From Alteromonas sp. LOR (GTDB taxonomy: Bacteria; Pseudomonadota; Gammaproteobacteria; Enterobacterales; Alteromonadaceae), in the NCBI RefSeq assembly GCF_000753865.1, contig NZ_JQFW01000057.1, positions 124,628-188,627 on the forward strand: a DNA stretch of 64,000 nt. Direction: 5' to 3'. The position numbers and the translations under genes were made by a program. A model generated the notes under the pieces. It did no database searches. It had not been told where the DNA came from and was given only the letters and a program-made list of their open reading frames with translations. The first letter of the stretch is position 1, and the number at the start of each line of letters is the position of its first letter. Shown piece after piece: positions 28,166 to 38,505 of the stretch.

Positions 28166-29659
28166 ATGGTATTGGAAAATTCCTACGAACCCTGTGATTT
28201 TGTACTCTTCGGTACTCTCGGGGATCTTTCACGACGCAAGCTGCTGCCATCACTCTATCAGCTTGAGAAAGCGAATTTAATGCATCCCGAAACCACTATA
28301 GTGGGTGTTGCTCGCCACGAAATGTCTTTAGAAGATTACATTGAAGAAGTGCACACTAACTTAGTCAAGTTTGGCGAAAAAGAGCTGTGTGAAGCAACAT
28401 GGGAAAGAATGCGTGCTCGCCTTCATTATGCTTGTGTCGATATGAAAGACGTCGATAGCTATTGCGTGTTAGACGATCATGTAGACCCTTCTCGCACCAT
28501 GGTGTGTTATTTAGCAACACCGCCTGCTATTTACGGTGACATCTGCCGGGGTTTACACAGTTGCAAAATTATCGATTCGAGCGTTCGCGTTGTGCTTGAA
28601 AAGCCAATTGGCCACGATCTTGAGTCGTCAAAAGTTATCAACGAACAAGTCGCTGAGTACTTTGATGAAAAGCAAATTTACCGTATTGACCACTATCTAG
28701 GTAAAGAAACGGTATTAAACCTTGTGTCTCTGCGTTTCGCCAATTCGATATTTGCGACAAACTGGGATCACAACTGTATTGACCATGTTCAGATCTCAGT
28801 GGCTGAATCCGTAGGCATTGAAGGCCGCTGGGGTTACTTTGATGACGCCGGCCAAATGCGTGATATGGTGCAAAATCATTTGTTGCAGATATTGAGCCTA
28901 GTGGCCATGGAGCCACCAACAACACTAGACGCAGACAGCATTCGAGACGAAAAACTTAAGGTGCTTAAGGCGCTTCGTCCGATCAATGCCACTAACATCA
29001 GTGAGAGTATTGTTCGCGGCCAGTACACATCCGGTTTTGTGAAAGGTGAAGAAGTTCCTGGATACCTCGAAGAAGATGATGCCAACACCCAAAGTAAAAC
29101 TGAAACGTTTGTTGCTATCAAAGCTGAAATAGATAACTGGCGCTGGGCAGGCGTTCCATTTTATTTGCGCACCGGTAAGCGCATGCCAAATAAGGTGAGT
29201 GAAGTTGTTATTTACTTCAAGCGACAGCCTCACAACTTGTTCGGCGACAGCTTCAAGAACTTACCACCGAATAAATTAGTCATCCGTTTACAGCCTGATG
29301 AAGGCGTAGAAATTACCGTAATGAACAAAGTGCCGGGTTTGACTAACTCGGGCTCTATGGACCTTCAAAAGTCGAAGCTTAACCTAAGCTTTTCAGAAGC
29401 GTTTGCAGATGAGCGCATTCCCGATGCCTACGAAAAGCTATTGCTAGAAGTTATGCTGGGTAATCAGGCGCTGTTTGTTCGTCGCGATGAAATTGAGCAA
29501 GCGTGGACGTGGGTCGATTCAATACTCGATGCGTGGAAGTCATCAAATGAGCCTCCAGAGCCTTACCAAGCTGGTACGTGGGGCCCAGTAGATTCCATTG
29601 GCTTATTAGCGCGTGCAAATCGCAGCTGGTACGAAAGCAAAACGGTAAAGAAGAAATAA
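28166..29659 (+). CDS. zwf: Glucose-6-phosphate 1-dehydrogenase
   Basis: Oxidises glucose-6-phosphate to 6-phosphogluconolactone with NAD(P). 497 aa from the ATG at 28166, which has AAGG 9 nt upstream and gives an N-terminus like E. coli Zwf (cofactor motif CDFVLFGTLGDLSRRKL); an ATG 12 codons earlier is open but without a good site. The catalytic signature RIDHYLGKE and EKPIGHD are present. First gene of zwf-pgl-edd-glk-eda, with one base between zwf and pgl. Probably repressed by HexR. Confidence 0.95.
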   Translation: MVLENSYEPCDFVLFGTLGDLSRRKLLPSLYQLEKANLMHPETTIVGVARHEMSLEDYIEEVHTNLVKFGEKELCEATWERMRARLHYACVDMKDVDSYCVLDDHVDPSRTMVCYLATPPAIYGDICRGLHSCKIIDSSVRVVLEKPIGHDLESSKVINEQVAEYFDEKQIYRIDHYLGKETVLNLVSLRFANSIFATNWDHNCIDHVQISVAESVGIEGRWGYFDDAGQMRDMVQNHLLQILSLVAMEPPTTLDADSIRDEKLKVLKALRPINATNISESIVRGQYTSGFVKGEEVPGYLEEDDANTQSKTETFVAIKAEIDNWRWAGVPFYLRTGKRMPNKVSEVVIYFKRQPHNLFGDSFKNLPPNKLVIRLQPDEGVEITVMNKVPGLTNSGSMDLQKSKLNLSFSEAFADERIPDAYEKLLLEVMLGNQALFVRRDEIEQAWTWVDSILDAWKSSNEPPEPYQAGTWGPVDSIGLLARANRSWYESKTVKKK

Positions 29660-29660
29660 T

Positions 29661-30353
29661 ATGGCACTCACTACATTATCATTCGATAGCCCAGACGCGC
29701 TTACCAGCGCGTTTGCTGAAGATTTAGTTAGTATCCTTAAAACAGGTATTAAAACCCGTGGCCGTGCGTCGCTTATTGTTAGCGGTGGTCGCACGCCGTT
29801 AGCGTTGTTCAAGCAATTGAGCGACACCGACCTTGAGTGGGATAAAGTAGACGTTACTCTTGCTGACGAACGTTGGGTCAATGAAGACCACGACGCCAGT
29901 AACACGAGTTTAGTAAAAAATAACCTTATTCAAAATAAGGCTGCAGCTGCACGCTTTGTAGAATTAAAAAGTGATGTAGAAGATGCAAACGAAGGTGTGA
30001 ATGTTGCTGAGCGCAATTTAGCCAGCATGTCTCAGCCTTTCGATGCACTTATTTTGGGTATGGGGGAAGATGGTCATACTGCATCGCTTTTCCCATGTTC
30101 AGAACAGGTTAATGACGGCCTTGATATGAGCAGTGGGCGAACGTGCATCGCTGTTCAACCTACAACAGCACCTCATCAACGTATTTCACTTACGCTGCCC
30201 GCTTTACTTAACAGCCGAAATATATTCTTGCACCTTACGGGCGAGAAGAAAAAACAAGTGTTGCTCGATGCTATCGAGAACGCCACCGAAGCGCAAAAGC
30301 CCATCACAGCCGTTGTTAATAGAGCGCCGGTTACCTTGATGTGGGCGCCATAG
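29661..30353 (+). CDS. pgl: 6-Phosphogluconolactonase
   Basis: Hydrolyses 6-phosphogluconolactone to 6-phosphogluconate. 230 aa, SOL/DevB type. Visible: [10 protein letters not shown] near the N-terminus, the [15 protein letters not shown] block and [14 protein letters not shown]. It begins one base after the zwf stop and ends 10 bp before edd, so it is the second gene of the Entner-Doudoroff operon. Confidence 0.94.
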   Translation: MALTTLSFDSPDALTSAFAEDLVSILKTGIKTRGRASLIVSGGRTPLALFKQLSDTDLEWDKVDVTLADERWVNEDHDASNTSLVKNNLIQNKAAAARFVELKSDVEDANEGVNVAERNLASMSQPFDALILGMGEDGHTASLFPCSEQVNDGLDMSSGRTCIAVQPTTAPHQRISLTLPALLNSRNIFLHLTGEKKKQVLLDAIENATEAQKPITAVVNRAPVTLMWAP

Positions 30354-30363
30354 GAGACAACAA

Positions 30364-32190
30364 ATGAACCCAAAAATTGCCGAAGTCACGCAACGCATTA
30401 TTGAGCGTAGCAAAGAAACGCGAAAAGCGTATTTAGAGAAAATCGAAAAGGCTCGTCGCCAAGGCCCACATCGCGGTGTGTTATCTTGCGGTAACCTTGC
30501 CCACGGTTTTGCCGCATGCGGCACAGAAGAAAAGGGCGATTTGCGTTCGATGACGAAAGCAAACGTCGCTATTATTTCTTCATACAACGACATGCTTTCA
30601 GCGCATCAGCCTTACGAGTCTTATCCCGCTATTATCAAAGAAGCGATAAAAGAAGTGGGCAGCGTGGCCCAGTTCGCCGGTGGTGTGCCTGCTATGTGTG
30701 ATGGTGTTACTCAAGGTCAGTCTGGTATGGACTTGAGCCTAATGAGCCGTGACAACATTGCGCAAGGTGCAGCAATAGCGCTTTCCCATAATATGTTCGA
30801 TAGTGCCATGATGCTGGGTATCTGTGACAAAATTGTACCTGGACTACTGATGGGCGCATTAACCTTCGGTCACTTACCCACGGTATTTGTTCCTGCAGGT
30901 CCAATGCCTTCTGGATTGCCAAATAAAGAAAAAGCCCGAGTTCGTCAAGAATTCGCTGAAGGTAAGGTGGGCCGTGATGCATTGCTAGAAGCTGAATCAC
31001 AGTCTTACCACTCGGCGGGAACGTGCACGTTTTACGGTACAGCGAACTCTAACCAGCTAGTGGTAGAGATGATGGGGCTTCATTTACCGGGCTCTTCATT
31101 TGTTAACCCAGGAACGCCTTTGCGTGAAGCGCTAACCAAAGCCGCTGCAGTGCAAGCAACTCGGTTGACTGATTTAGGCGACAACTACACGCCAATTGGC
31201 CATATTGTCGATGCTAAAGCTATTGTTAACGGCCTCGTGGGCTTGTTAGCCACAGGCGGTTCAACAAACCACACCATGCACTTAATTGCGGTAGCTCGCT
31301 CAGCTGGCTATATCGTTAATTGGGATGACTTCTCAGATATCTCTAACGCAGTGCCGTTAATGACGCGTATTTACCCTAACGGTTCAGCCGATATTAACCA
31401 CTTTGTGGCCGCTGGCGGTATGTCATTGCTAATGAAGCAGTTGCTTGACGCTGGTTTACTGCACAATGATGTTAAGACAATTTGTGGCGAAGGCTTAGAC
31501 TTTTACACCAAAGAGCCAAAACTTGTCGACGGTGAGCTAGAGTGGCGCGACGGACCAACTGAATCACTTGATAAAGAAGTGCTTGCAACGGTTGAGAAAC
31601 CGTTTAAACCAGACGGTGGATTGAGTGTGCTAGACGGCAATTTAGGCCGTGGCGTAATCAAAACATCGGCGTTGCGTACACCACACTGCACGTTAAAAGC
31701 CCCTGCAGTGGTATTTGAAGACCAGTTTGAGTTAGACGCTGCATTTAAAGCAGGTAAATTAGATCAAGACTGTATCGTGGTTGTTCGCTTCCAAGGTCCA
31801 TCTGCCATTGGTATGCCAGAGCTTCATCGCTTAACGCCGCCATTAGGTGTGTTGCAAGATAAAGGCTTTAAAGTGGCGCTAGTCACTGACGGTCGCATGT
31901 CTGGAGCGTCAGGCAAAGTGCCAGCCGCCATCCATGTTACCCCTGAAGCCTATAAAGGCGGTTTACTTGCTAAAGTGCAAGAAGGCGACATGATTGAGCT
32001 TAATACAGAAACAGGTGCACTGACTCTGCATGTCGATGAAGCAACATTGGCAGCCCGAGAACCAGCTCCTGCGAATTTGGCTAATCATCATGTTGGAATG
32101 GGACGGGAAATGTTTGCCGGAATGCGCGCAATATTGACTGGCGCGGAAGAGGGGGCATGCTCTCTTTTTTACACTCAGGAGCAAGCGTAA
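30364..32190 (+). CDS. edd: 6-Phosphogluconate dehydratase
   Basis: IlvD/Edd-family Fe-S dehydratase turning 6-phosphogluconate into 2-keto-3-deoxy-6-phosphogluconate (KDPG), the HexR effector. 608 aa, the usual length. Cysteine-containing blocks expected to hold the cluster are seen ([36 protein letters not shown]), as is the [20 protein letters not shown] segment near the C-terminus. Third gene of the operon; its stop overlaps the glk start by one base. Confidence 0.95.
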   Translation: MNPKIAEVTQRIIERSKETRKAYLEKIEKARRQGPHRGVLSCGNLAHGFAACGTEEKGDLRSMTKANVAIISSYNDMLSAHQPYESYPAIIKEAIKEVGSVAQFAGGVPAMCDGVTQGQSGMDLSLMSRDNIAQGAAIALSHNMFDSAMMLGICDKIVPGLLMGALTFGHLPTVFVPAGPMPSGLPNKEKARVRQEFAEGKVGRDALLEAESQSYHSAGTCTFYGTANSNQLVVEMMGLHLPGSSFVNPGTPLREALTKAAAVQATRLTDLGDNYTPIGHIVDAKAIVNGLVGLLATGGSTNHTMHLIAVARSAGYIVNWDDFSDISNAVPLMTRIYPNGSADINHFVAAGGMSLLMKQLLDAGLLHNDVKTICGEGLDFYTKEPKLVDGELEWRDGPTESLDKEVLATVEKPFKPDGGLSVLDGNLGRGVIKTSALRTPHCTLKAPAVVFEDQFELDAAFKAGKLDQDCIVVVRFQGPSAIGMPELHRLTPPLGVLQDKGFKVALVTDGRMSGASGKVPAAIHVTPEAYKGGLLAKVQEGDMIELNTETGALTLHVDEATLAAREPAPANLANHHVGMGREMFAGMRAILTGAEEGACSLFYTQEQA

Positions 32191-33143
32191 TGAGCCAGAG
32201 ATTTGTGGCTGACGTTGGCGGAACCAATATTCGTCTGGCTCGGGTTACCGAGTCTGGCGTCGCCGACATCAAAAAATATATGTGCGAGGAATTTGCTAGT
32301 ATCGATCTAGCCATTGCACAGTATTTTTCAGATATGCCTCATGTTTCCTTTAGCGAAGGCTGCATTGCTATTGCGTGCCCCGTACTTGGCGATCAGGTAG
32401 AAATGACCAACCACAGTTGGGCGTTTTCACAAAATGCGTTGCGTTCACAGCTCAAGCTTGATGCACTCTTTGTGATAAACGATTTCACTGCAGTAGCTCA
32501 CTCACTTCCTGTGCTAAGTAGCGACCAAGTTATACAAATTGGTGAGGGTACTGCCACTGAAAACGGCAACATTGCTGTTTTCGGCCCAGGCACTGGCCTT
32601 GGTGTTGAGCATATCACCATGACGGATTCAGGCTGGCAGACATTAGACGGAGAAGGGGGTCATATCGACTTCGCTCCGGTTGATGAAACTGACATTGTTG
32701 TTTGGCGTCATTTGCAGTCTTCTTTTGGAAGAGCATCCGCTGAAGAAGTGATGTCGGGTCGCGGAATTTTGAACATTTACACGGCACTTGCTAAACATGC
32801 TGACAAGCCGGTTGCTTTTCAAGAGCCAGCGCAAATTACCGACGCAGCCCTAGCTGGAACCTGCGAGATATCTGCAGCTGCTCTTACTCAGTTTTGCCGA
32901 ATAATGGGAAGTTTTGCCGGTAACTTGGCACTAAATATGGCAACCACTGGAGGTATCTTCATTGGCGGCGGTATTGCTAACCGCTTTCCAGATTTTATAC
33001 ACAATAGTGACTTCAGAGCGAGATTCGAAGCTAAAGGTCAAATGAAGCACTATGTAAAAGATATTCCTACCTATTTGATAGCAGAGCCTGATCATGGTCT
33101 TTTAGGCGCAGCTGCTTATCTGAATCAAAACACAGCGAGTTAA
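32190..33143 (+). CDS. glk: Glucokinase
   Basis: Phosphorylates glucose with ATP. 317 aa from the ATG at 32190, chosen because AGGAG lies 8 nt upstream and the protein then begins directly with the phosphate-binding ADVGGTNIRLA. Further motifs: VFGPGTGLG (phosphate 2) and EGGHIDF, typical of the Glk (ROK-unrelated, proteobacterial) family. It overlaps edd by one base (TAATG) and precedes eda by 3 bp. Placing glk inside the Entner-Doudoroff operon couples glucose activation to its catabolism. Confidence 0.94.
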   Translation: MSQRFVADVGGTNIRLARVTESGVADIKKYMCEEFASIDLAIAQYFSDMPHVSFSEGCIAIACPVLGDQVEMTNHSWAFSQNALRSQLKLDALFVINDFTAVAHSLPVLSSDQVIQIGEGTATENGNIAVFGPGTGLGVEHITMTDSGWQTLDGEGGHIDFAPVDETDIVVWRHLQSSFGRASAEEVMSGRGILNIYTALAKHADKPVAFQEPAQITDAALAGTCEISAAALTQFCRIMGSFAGNLALNMATTGGIFIGGGIANRFPDFIHNSDFRARFEAKGQMKHYVKDIPTYLIAEPDHGLLGAAAYLNQNTAS

Positions 33144-33146
33144 ATT

Positions 33147-33791
33147 ATGACGACTAAATGGAAGTACACTCCAGAGGAAATTTTTGCGGCCGGACCTGTG
33201 GTTCCTGTATTGGTTATCAACGACGTAGAAAAAGCCGTTCCTTTGGCTAAAGCGCTGATGGCCGGTGGAATAAAAGTGCTAGAAGTTACCCTTCGAACAC
33301 CTTCTGCTATTGACGTTATTAAGCGTATTGCGCAGGAAGTACCTGAATCTCTGATTGGCGCCGGAACAGTAACCAATGCACAGCAGCTAAAAGCGGTTGT
33401 AGATGCGGGTGCTAAATTCGCTATTAGCCCTGGTATGACTGCCGATTTACTGAAAGCGGGTATGGACGCAGAGATACCGCTGATCCCTGGTATTTCATCA
33501 ACATCAGATTTGATGAAGGGTAAAGATGCGGGTTACACGCATATGAAATTTTTCCCTGCTGAAGCATCTGGCGGCGTGAAAGCTATTAAATCAATCAGCG
33601 GCCCGTTTCCAGACGTGACATTTTGTCCTACTGGCGGCATTGGCCCTAATAACTACAACGATTACCTTTCACTGAATAACGTGAAATGTGTGGGTGGTTC
33701 GTGGTTAGCGCCTGATGACGCAATTGAGTCAGGTGATTGGGACCGTATTACGCAGTTAGCGAAAGAAGCGGTTGCCGGTGCAAAGCAGTAA
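33147..33791 (+). CDS. eda: KDPG/KHG aldolase
   Basis: Class I aldolase splitting KDPG to pyruvate and glyceraldehyde-3-phosphate; removal of KDPG also restores HexR binding. 214 aa. The catalytic Glu is in [11 protein letters not shown] and the Schiff-base Lys in [26 protein letters not shown] forms the phosphate-binding end. Last gene of the operon, followed by two hairpins. Confidence 0.95.
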   Translation: MTTKWKYTPEEIFAAGPVVPVLVINDVEKAVPLAKALMAGGIKVLEVTLRTPSAIDVIKRIAQEVPESLIGAGTVTNAQQLKAVVDAGAKFAISPGMTADLLKAGMDAEIPLIPGISSTSDLMKGKDAGYTHMKFFPAEASGGVKAIKSISGPFPDVTFCPTGGIGPNNYNDYLSLNNVKCVGGSWLAPDDAIESGDWDRITQLAKEAVAGAKQ

Positions 33792-33794
33792 TTA

Positions 33795-33857
33795 TTTTAG
33801 CTTAAGCCTAAGCTAAAAGTATCAGCATTAAAAAACCTGCCAATTGGCAGGTTTTTT
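33795..33857 (+). terminator. Double hairpin terminator after eda
   Basis: First a 10-bp stem TTTTAGCTTA / TAAGCTAAAA with an AGCC loop (33795-33818). Then a GC-rich palindrome ACCTGCCAATTGGCAGGT with flanking A and T runs (33831-33857). The second is a good intrinsic terminator; the first may be an extra RNA fold protecting the 3' end. Confidence 0.85.
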
Positions 33858-33909
33858 GTTTTACTCAATCCGTATTTGTCTGACGTTTTATCCACGCCAC
33901 ACTTGAGAC

Positions 33910-34761
33910 TTATTTCGGTACTATTATCTGAACCAGTTCAAACTTTTCTCCCGGCTCAAGCTTAAGCCCTTTTGTTACCGACGATTCCACGCACAGCATA
34001 TGCTTGTAGCCAAACGGGTCCATATCAGAAATAGACGCTGCACCTTGCCACGGGTTCCATACCACGAGTGAGTCGTTACCTTCTGAAATGACATCAGTAA
34101 ATTCAGTGCTATCAACCGAAATAGTTGCTTGTTTTACCGCAGATAAGTGAATACGGTCTGTTTCGGCATCAATAGTGTAGGGCACAGGTGTGGGCTTTAC
34201 CGCCCAGTCATCGAGCTTATCTTTGTACTCACCCGTTATTCCAACAAGCTCAGTATGTTTAATGTGGTCTACGTGAAAGTAGGTGTGTAATGCTGTGTTA
34301 AACGAGAAAGGAGCCACACCCGTGTTTTCAGTTTCTATGGCCACACGTAGACTTGCGCCTACGTGTATTCGAAGTACAACGTTACAGTCGTGTTCAAAGC
34401 CTTCTGCACGGGTAAATGAAGGGGTCAAGGCTAGCGTTGTTCCACTTTCGTCTTCTGACGACTCTGTGAGTTGCCACACTTGAGTTCGCAAAAAACCATG
34501 AGACGGTAACTCACCAGCCTCTTTGCCGTGGTCGTTAGCAAACCACGGCCAACAAATAGGGATACCCCCTCTGATAGGGCGTTCGCCGTTTAAATATGCA
34601 TGAGGGCTAACCCAGAGCCTGTCTTTGCCGTCTGAAGCTGGCACAAAGGATAAAACATGCCCACCGAACAAACTGATTTTTGCCGACGCAAACTCATTGT
34701 TAACGTTGAGAAATGAGAGTCCGTTAGACTCACTGATAGAAATTGAGGGTACCGGCGACAT
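33910..34761 (-). CDS. D-hexose-6-phosphate mutarotase (YeaD-like)
   Basis: Aldose-1-epimerase family enzyme interconverting alpha and beta glucose-6-phosphate, which helps Zwf use its preferred anomer. 283 aa. The family block RPIRGGIPICWPWF, then SHGFLRTQVWQL, and FNTALHTYFHVDHI with catalytic His are visible. It lies between the eda terminator and gapA, on the gapA strand but after that gene's terminator, so it probably has its own promoter. Confidence 0.9.
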   Translation of the reverse strand: MSPVPSISISESNGLSFLNVNNEFASAKISLFGGHVLSFVPASDGKDRLWVSPHAYLNGERPIRGGIPICWPWFANDHGKEAGELPSHGFLRTQVWQLTESSEDESGTTLALTPSFTRAEGFEHDCNVVLRIHVGASLRVAIETENTGVAPFSFNTALHTYFHVDHIKHTELVGITGEYKDKLDDWAVKPTPVPYTIDAETDRIHLSAVKQATISVDSTEFTDVISEGNDSLVVWNPWQGAASISDMDPFGYKHMLCVESSVTKGLKLEPGEKFELVQIIVPK

Positions 34762-34885
34762 AGATGCTCCGCTAAAAAATAAAGAAAATGAAAACGTAAA
34801 ACTTAAACGACAGAAATAAAATAACAGAGCTTATACGTCAGAGCTTAAGCTAAAAGTGACGAAACATTACCACTGTCACAGAAAC

Positions 34886-34918
34886 AAAAAAGGCGCAGAT
34901 GTGACATCTACGCCTTTA
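34886..34918 (-). terminator. Intrinsic terminator of gapA
   Basis: Read on the minus strand: a stem of about 14 bp (AAAGGCGTAGATGT / ACATCTGCGCCTTT, one mismatch) and a T-run, 60 bp after the gapA stop. Confidence 0.82.
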
Positions 34919-34977
34919 GATTACCTTAACTGTAAAACAAATAAAGCGCTAACGCTGCAAAATTTGTTATTGCTAAG

Positions 34978-36077
<1,100 letters not shown>

Positions 36078-36212
36078 AAAAAATACTTATGCAAACGTAT
36101 TCAGTTTCGCGAGCGCGTCGTTTCTAGAATAATGTTAAAAAATTGTTTGTAGACGCTTTCTGCAAGTTTGCCTATGCCAGCGTCTTTTGCCGAATAACAG
36201 GAATGACTCATA

Positions 36213-38411
36213 ATGACACAACAACTTCTGCAACAACTGGTTGAAATGCGTGGAATCGAGACCCACTACGTCGACGCATGGGGCAACCCGACAACTATCG
36301 CAGAACCGAGCAAAGCGAAACTATTAAACGCGCTAGGCTATGACACATCCAGTAATGAAAAAATTCAGTCTCAAATAGCTCAAGATGTTTCCTCCGTTTG
36401 GTTGTCGCCGCTTAATCCCGTCCAGGTAGTCAGAGCTACTGAAGCAATTTACTTGCCTGTGCGTTTACCTATCGAACTTGTTAATGACGAGCATGTGTTT
36501 GAGATTACCTTGGAAGATGGTAGTCAAAAACAGTACCCGTTTACGCCTGTGGACCAAGAAATGACGTCAATGGCCCATATCGATGACGTAGAGTTTCATG
36601 AGTACGCAGTGAAACTGCCTTTGGACTTCCCTCTGGGCTATCACAATATAGTACTTAAAGCCGACGACGACCAACTTGGCACCTCAAGACTCATCGTTGC
36701 GCCAGAAGCGTGCTATAGCCCAAAAGAAATCAAGGAAGGAAAAAAAATCTGGGGCCTAAGCGTCCAGCTTTATTGTGTGCGAAGCGAAAATAACTGGGGT
36801 ATTGGTGATTTTTCTGACCTAGCAAAACTAATTGATAACGCTGCGGGCGTGGGGGCTGACTTTATCGGTCTTAATCCGATACATGCACTTTATCCGGCTA
36901 ACCCAAATGCCTGCTCCCCTTATGGACCAAGCTCACGTCGTTGGTTGAACTATCTATATATTGATGTCACTGCTGTTGAAGGCTTCGAAGATAAATCCGT
37001 TCAAGATGTAGTTAATGCAGATGACTTTGTCGACACCTTGAAACATGCCCGGGACGCTGAACACGTAGATTACGAAGCGGTAGCCAAGCTAAAGCTTTCC
37101 GCTCTATACGCCTTGTTCAATATCTACGACAAACAATTTCTACGTGGCAAAACGCCGCAAAACAAAGCGTTTAATGCCTTTGTTGAAGCCGGTGGTGAGA
37201 GCCTTGATATGCTTGCGGTGTACGACGCATTGCAGTCTAAGTTAAAAGCTGATGGCAAAGAAAGTTGGGGATGGCCTGTATTCCCTAAAGCATACAAAGA
37301 TTACCACAACTCTGCGGTTGCAAAATTTAAGAAAGATAACGCTCACGACGTTAAGTTTTATCTGTTCTTGCAGTGGATTGCTGCCCAGCAGCTCGACATG
37401 GCAAGCAGCAGAGCAACCGATGCTAACATGACCATTGGTCTTTATCGCGACCTAGCGGTTGGCGTGAGTGAAGGCAGCGCTGAAATTTGGGGTAACAAAG
37501 ATTTATACTGTACCGATGCAAGTGTGGGTGCACCGCCAGATATCCTTGGTCCGTTAGGCCAAAACTGGGGGCTGCCACCCATGGACCCTCAAAAGCTCTA
37601 CGAGCAGCAGTATCAACCTATTATTGATTTGTTTGCGTCGAACATGGCGTCTTCTGGCTCATTGCGTATTGACCACGTGATGGCACTCCTTCGCCTGTGG
37701 TGGGTGTGTAAAGGTGATAGTGCTAAAGAGGGGGGGTACGTTTACTATCCTGTAGATGATTTACTTGGGATTTTAGCGTTAGAAAGTCACCGAAATGAAA
37801 GCTTAGTGATTGGAGAAGACCTCGGAACAGTACCAGAGGAAATTCGTAGTAAGCTTGCCCAAAATGGCGTTTATTCATACCGTGTGTTTTTCTTCGAACA
37901 GGCCGAAGACGGTGGTTTTTATTCACCAAGTCACTACCCTGAACAGTCGATGAGTACATTAACAACCCACGATATGCCAACGCTTATTGGCTACTGGCAT
38001 TGTTTAGATTTAGAGTTGGGTAAAGAGATTGGGCTGTATCCAACGGATGATATATTGCAAACCCTGTATGCTGATAGGCATGAAAACAAGCAAGAGATCC
38101 TTAATACACTGCACGGGCATCACTCTATCCCAGAACATGTGGGACACGACGTCAATGTTACCGGTATGAATCGAGAGCTTAACAACGGTATGCAGGTTCA
38201 CATGGCTGGCGGTTCCAGTGCGCTGCTGAGCTTGCAGTTAGAAGACTGGCTGGAAATGGATAAGCCAGTGAATATTCCAGGTACGTTTAACGAATACCCG
38301 AATTGGCGTCGAAAGTTGACACAGAATATTGAGTCAATCTTTGAAAGTCATGATATAAATGCGTTAGCGTCTAAACTTACTGCTGCAAGAAAACAAGCGA
38401 GTAGTCGTTAA
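36213..38411 (+). CDS. malQ: 4-Alpha-glucanotransferase (amylomaltase)
   Basis: GH77 enzyme transferring alpha-1,4-glucan segments between maltodextrins and releasing glucose. 732 aa with an N-terminal extension of about 150 residues, as in E. coli MalQ (694 aa). GH77 blocks are visible: WGLSVQLYCVRSENNWGIGDF, SPYGPSSRRWLN, SLRIDHVMAL (nucleophile Asp), VIGEDLGTVP (acid/base Glu) and TTHDMPTLIGYW. Divergent from gapA. It heads malQ-glgB-glgX, with a terminator-like hairpin before glgB. Confidence 0.94.
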   Translation: MTQQLLQQLVEMRGIETHYVDAWGNPTTIAEPSKAKLLNALGYDTSSNEKIQSQIAQDVSSVWLSPLNPVQVVRATEAIYLPVRLPIELVNDEHVFEITLEDGSQKQYPFTPVDQEMTSMAHIDDVEFHEYAVKLPLDFPLGYHNIVLKADDDQLGTSRLIVAPEACYSPKEIKEGKKIWGLSVQLYCVRSENNWGIGDFSDLAKLIDNAAGVGADFIGLNPIHALYPANPNACSPYGPSSRRWLNYLYIDVTAVEGFEDKSVQDVVNADDFVDTLKHARDAEHVDYEAVAKLKLSALYALFNIYDKQFLRGKTPQNKAFNAFVEAGGESLDMLAVYDALQSKLKADGKESWGWPVFPKAYKDYHNSAVAKFKKDNAHDVKFYLFLQWIAAQQLDMASSRATDANMTIGLYRDLAVGVSEGSAEIWGNKDLYCTDASVGAPPDILGPLGQNWGLPPMDPQKLYEQQYQPIIDLFASNMASSGSLRIDHVMALLRLWWVCKGDSAKEGGYVYYPVDDLLGILALESHRNESLVIGEDLGTVPEEIRSKLAQNGVYSYRVFFFEQAEDGGFYSPSHYPEQSMSTLTTHDMPTLIGYWHCLDLELGKEIGLYPTDDILQTLYADRHENKQEILNTLHGHHSIPEHVGHDVNVTGMNRELNNGMQVHMAGGSSALLSLQLEDWLEMDKPVNIPGTFNEYPNWRRKLTQNIESIFESHDINALASKLTAARKQASSR

Positions 38412-38471
38412 ACTTGCAGGGTAATTTACTGAGAGGTGCTCTATGTTGCCTCTCACTATGACTTAGTTAGG

Positions 38472-38491
38472 CCCGCGTAACGCGGGTTTTT
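38472..38491 (+). terminator. Terminator or attenuator between malQ and glgB
   Basis: CCCGCG-TAA-CGCGGG stem followed by TTTTTAATA, ending only about 15 nt before the glgB start. It should reduce read-through from malQ or act as an mRNA stabiliser. Confidence 0.75.
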
Positions 38492-38505
38492 AATAGGAGT
38501 AACAA

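Noticed and set aside
28638..29233. Genes antisense to zwf
   Set aside because: Open frames on the opposite strand have no ribosome sites and no recognisable protein pattern; they are shadows of the coding strand.
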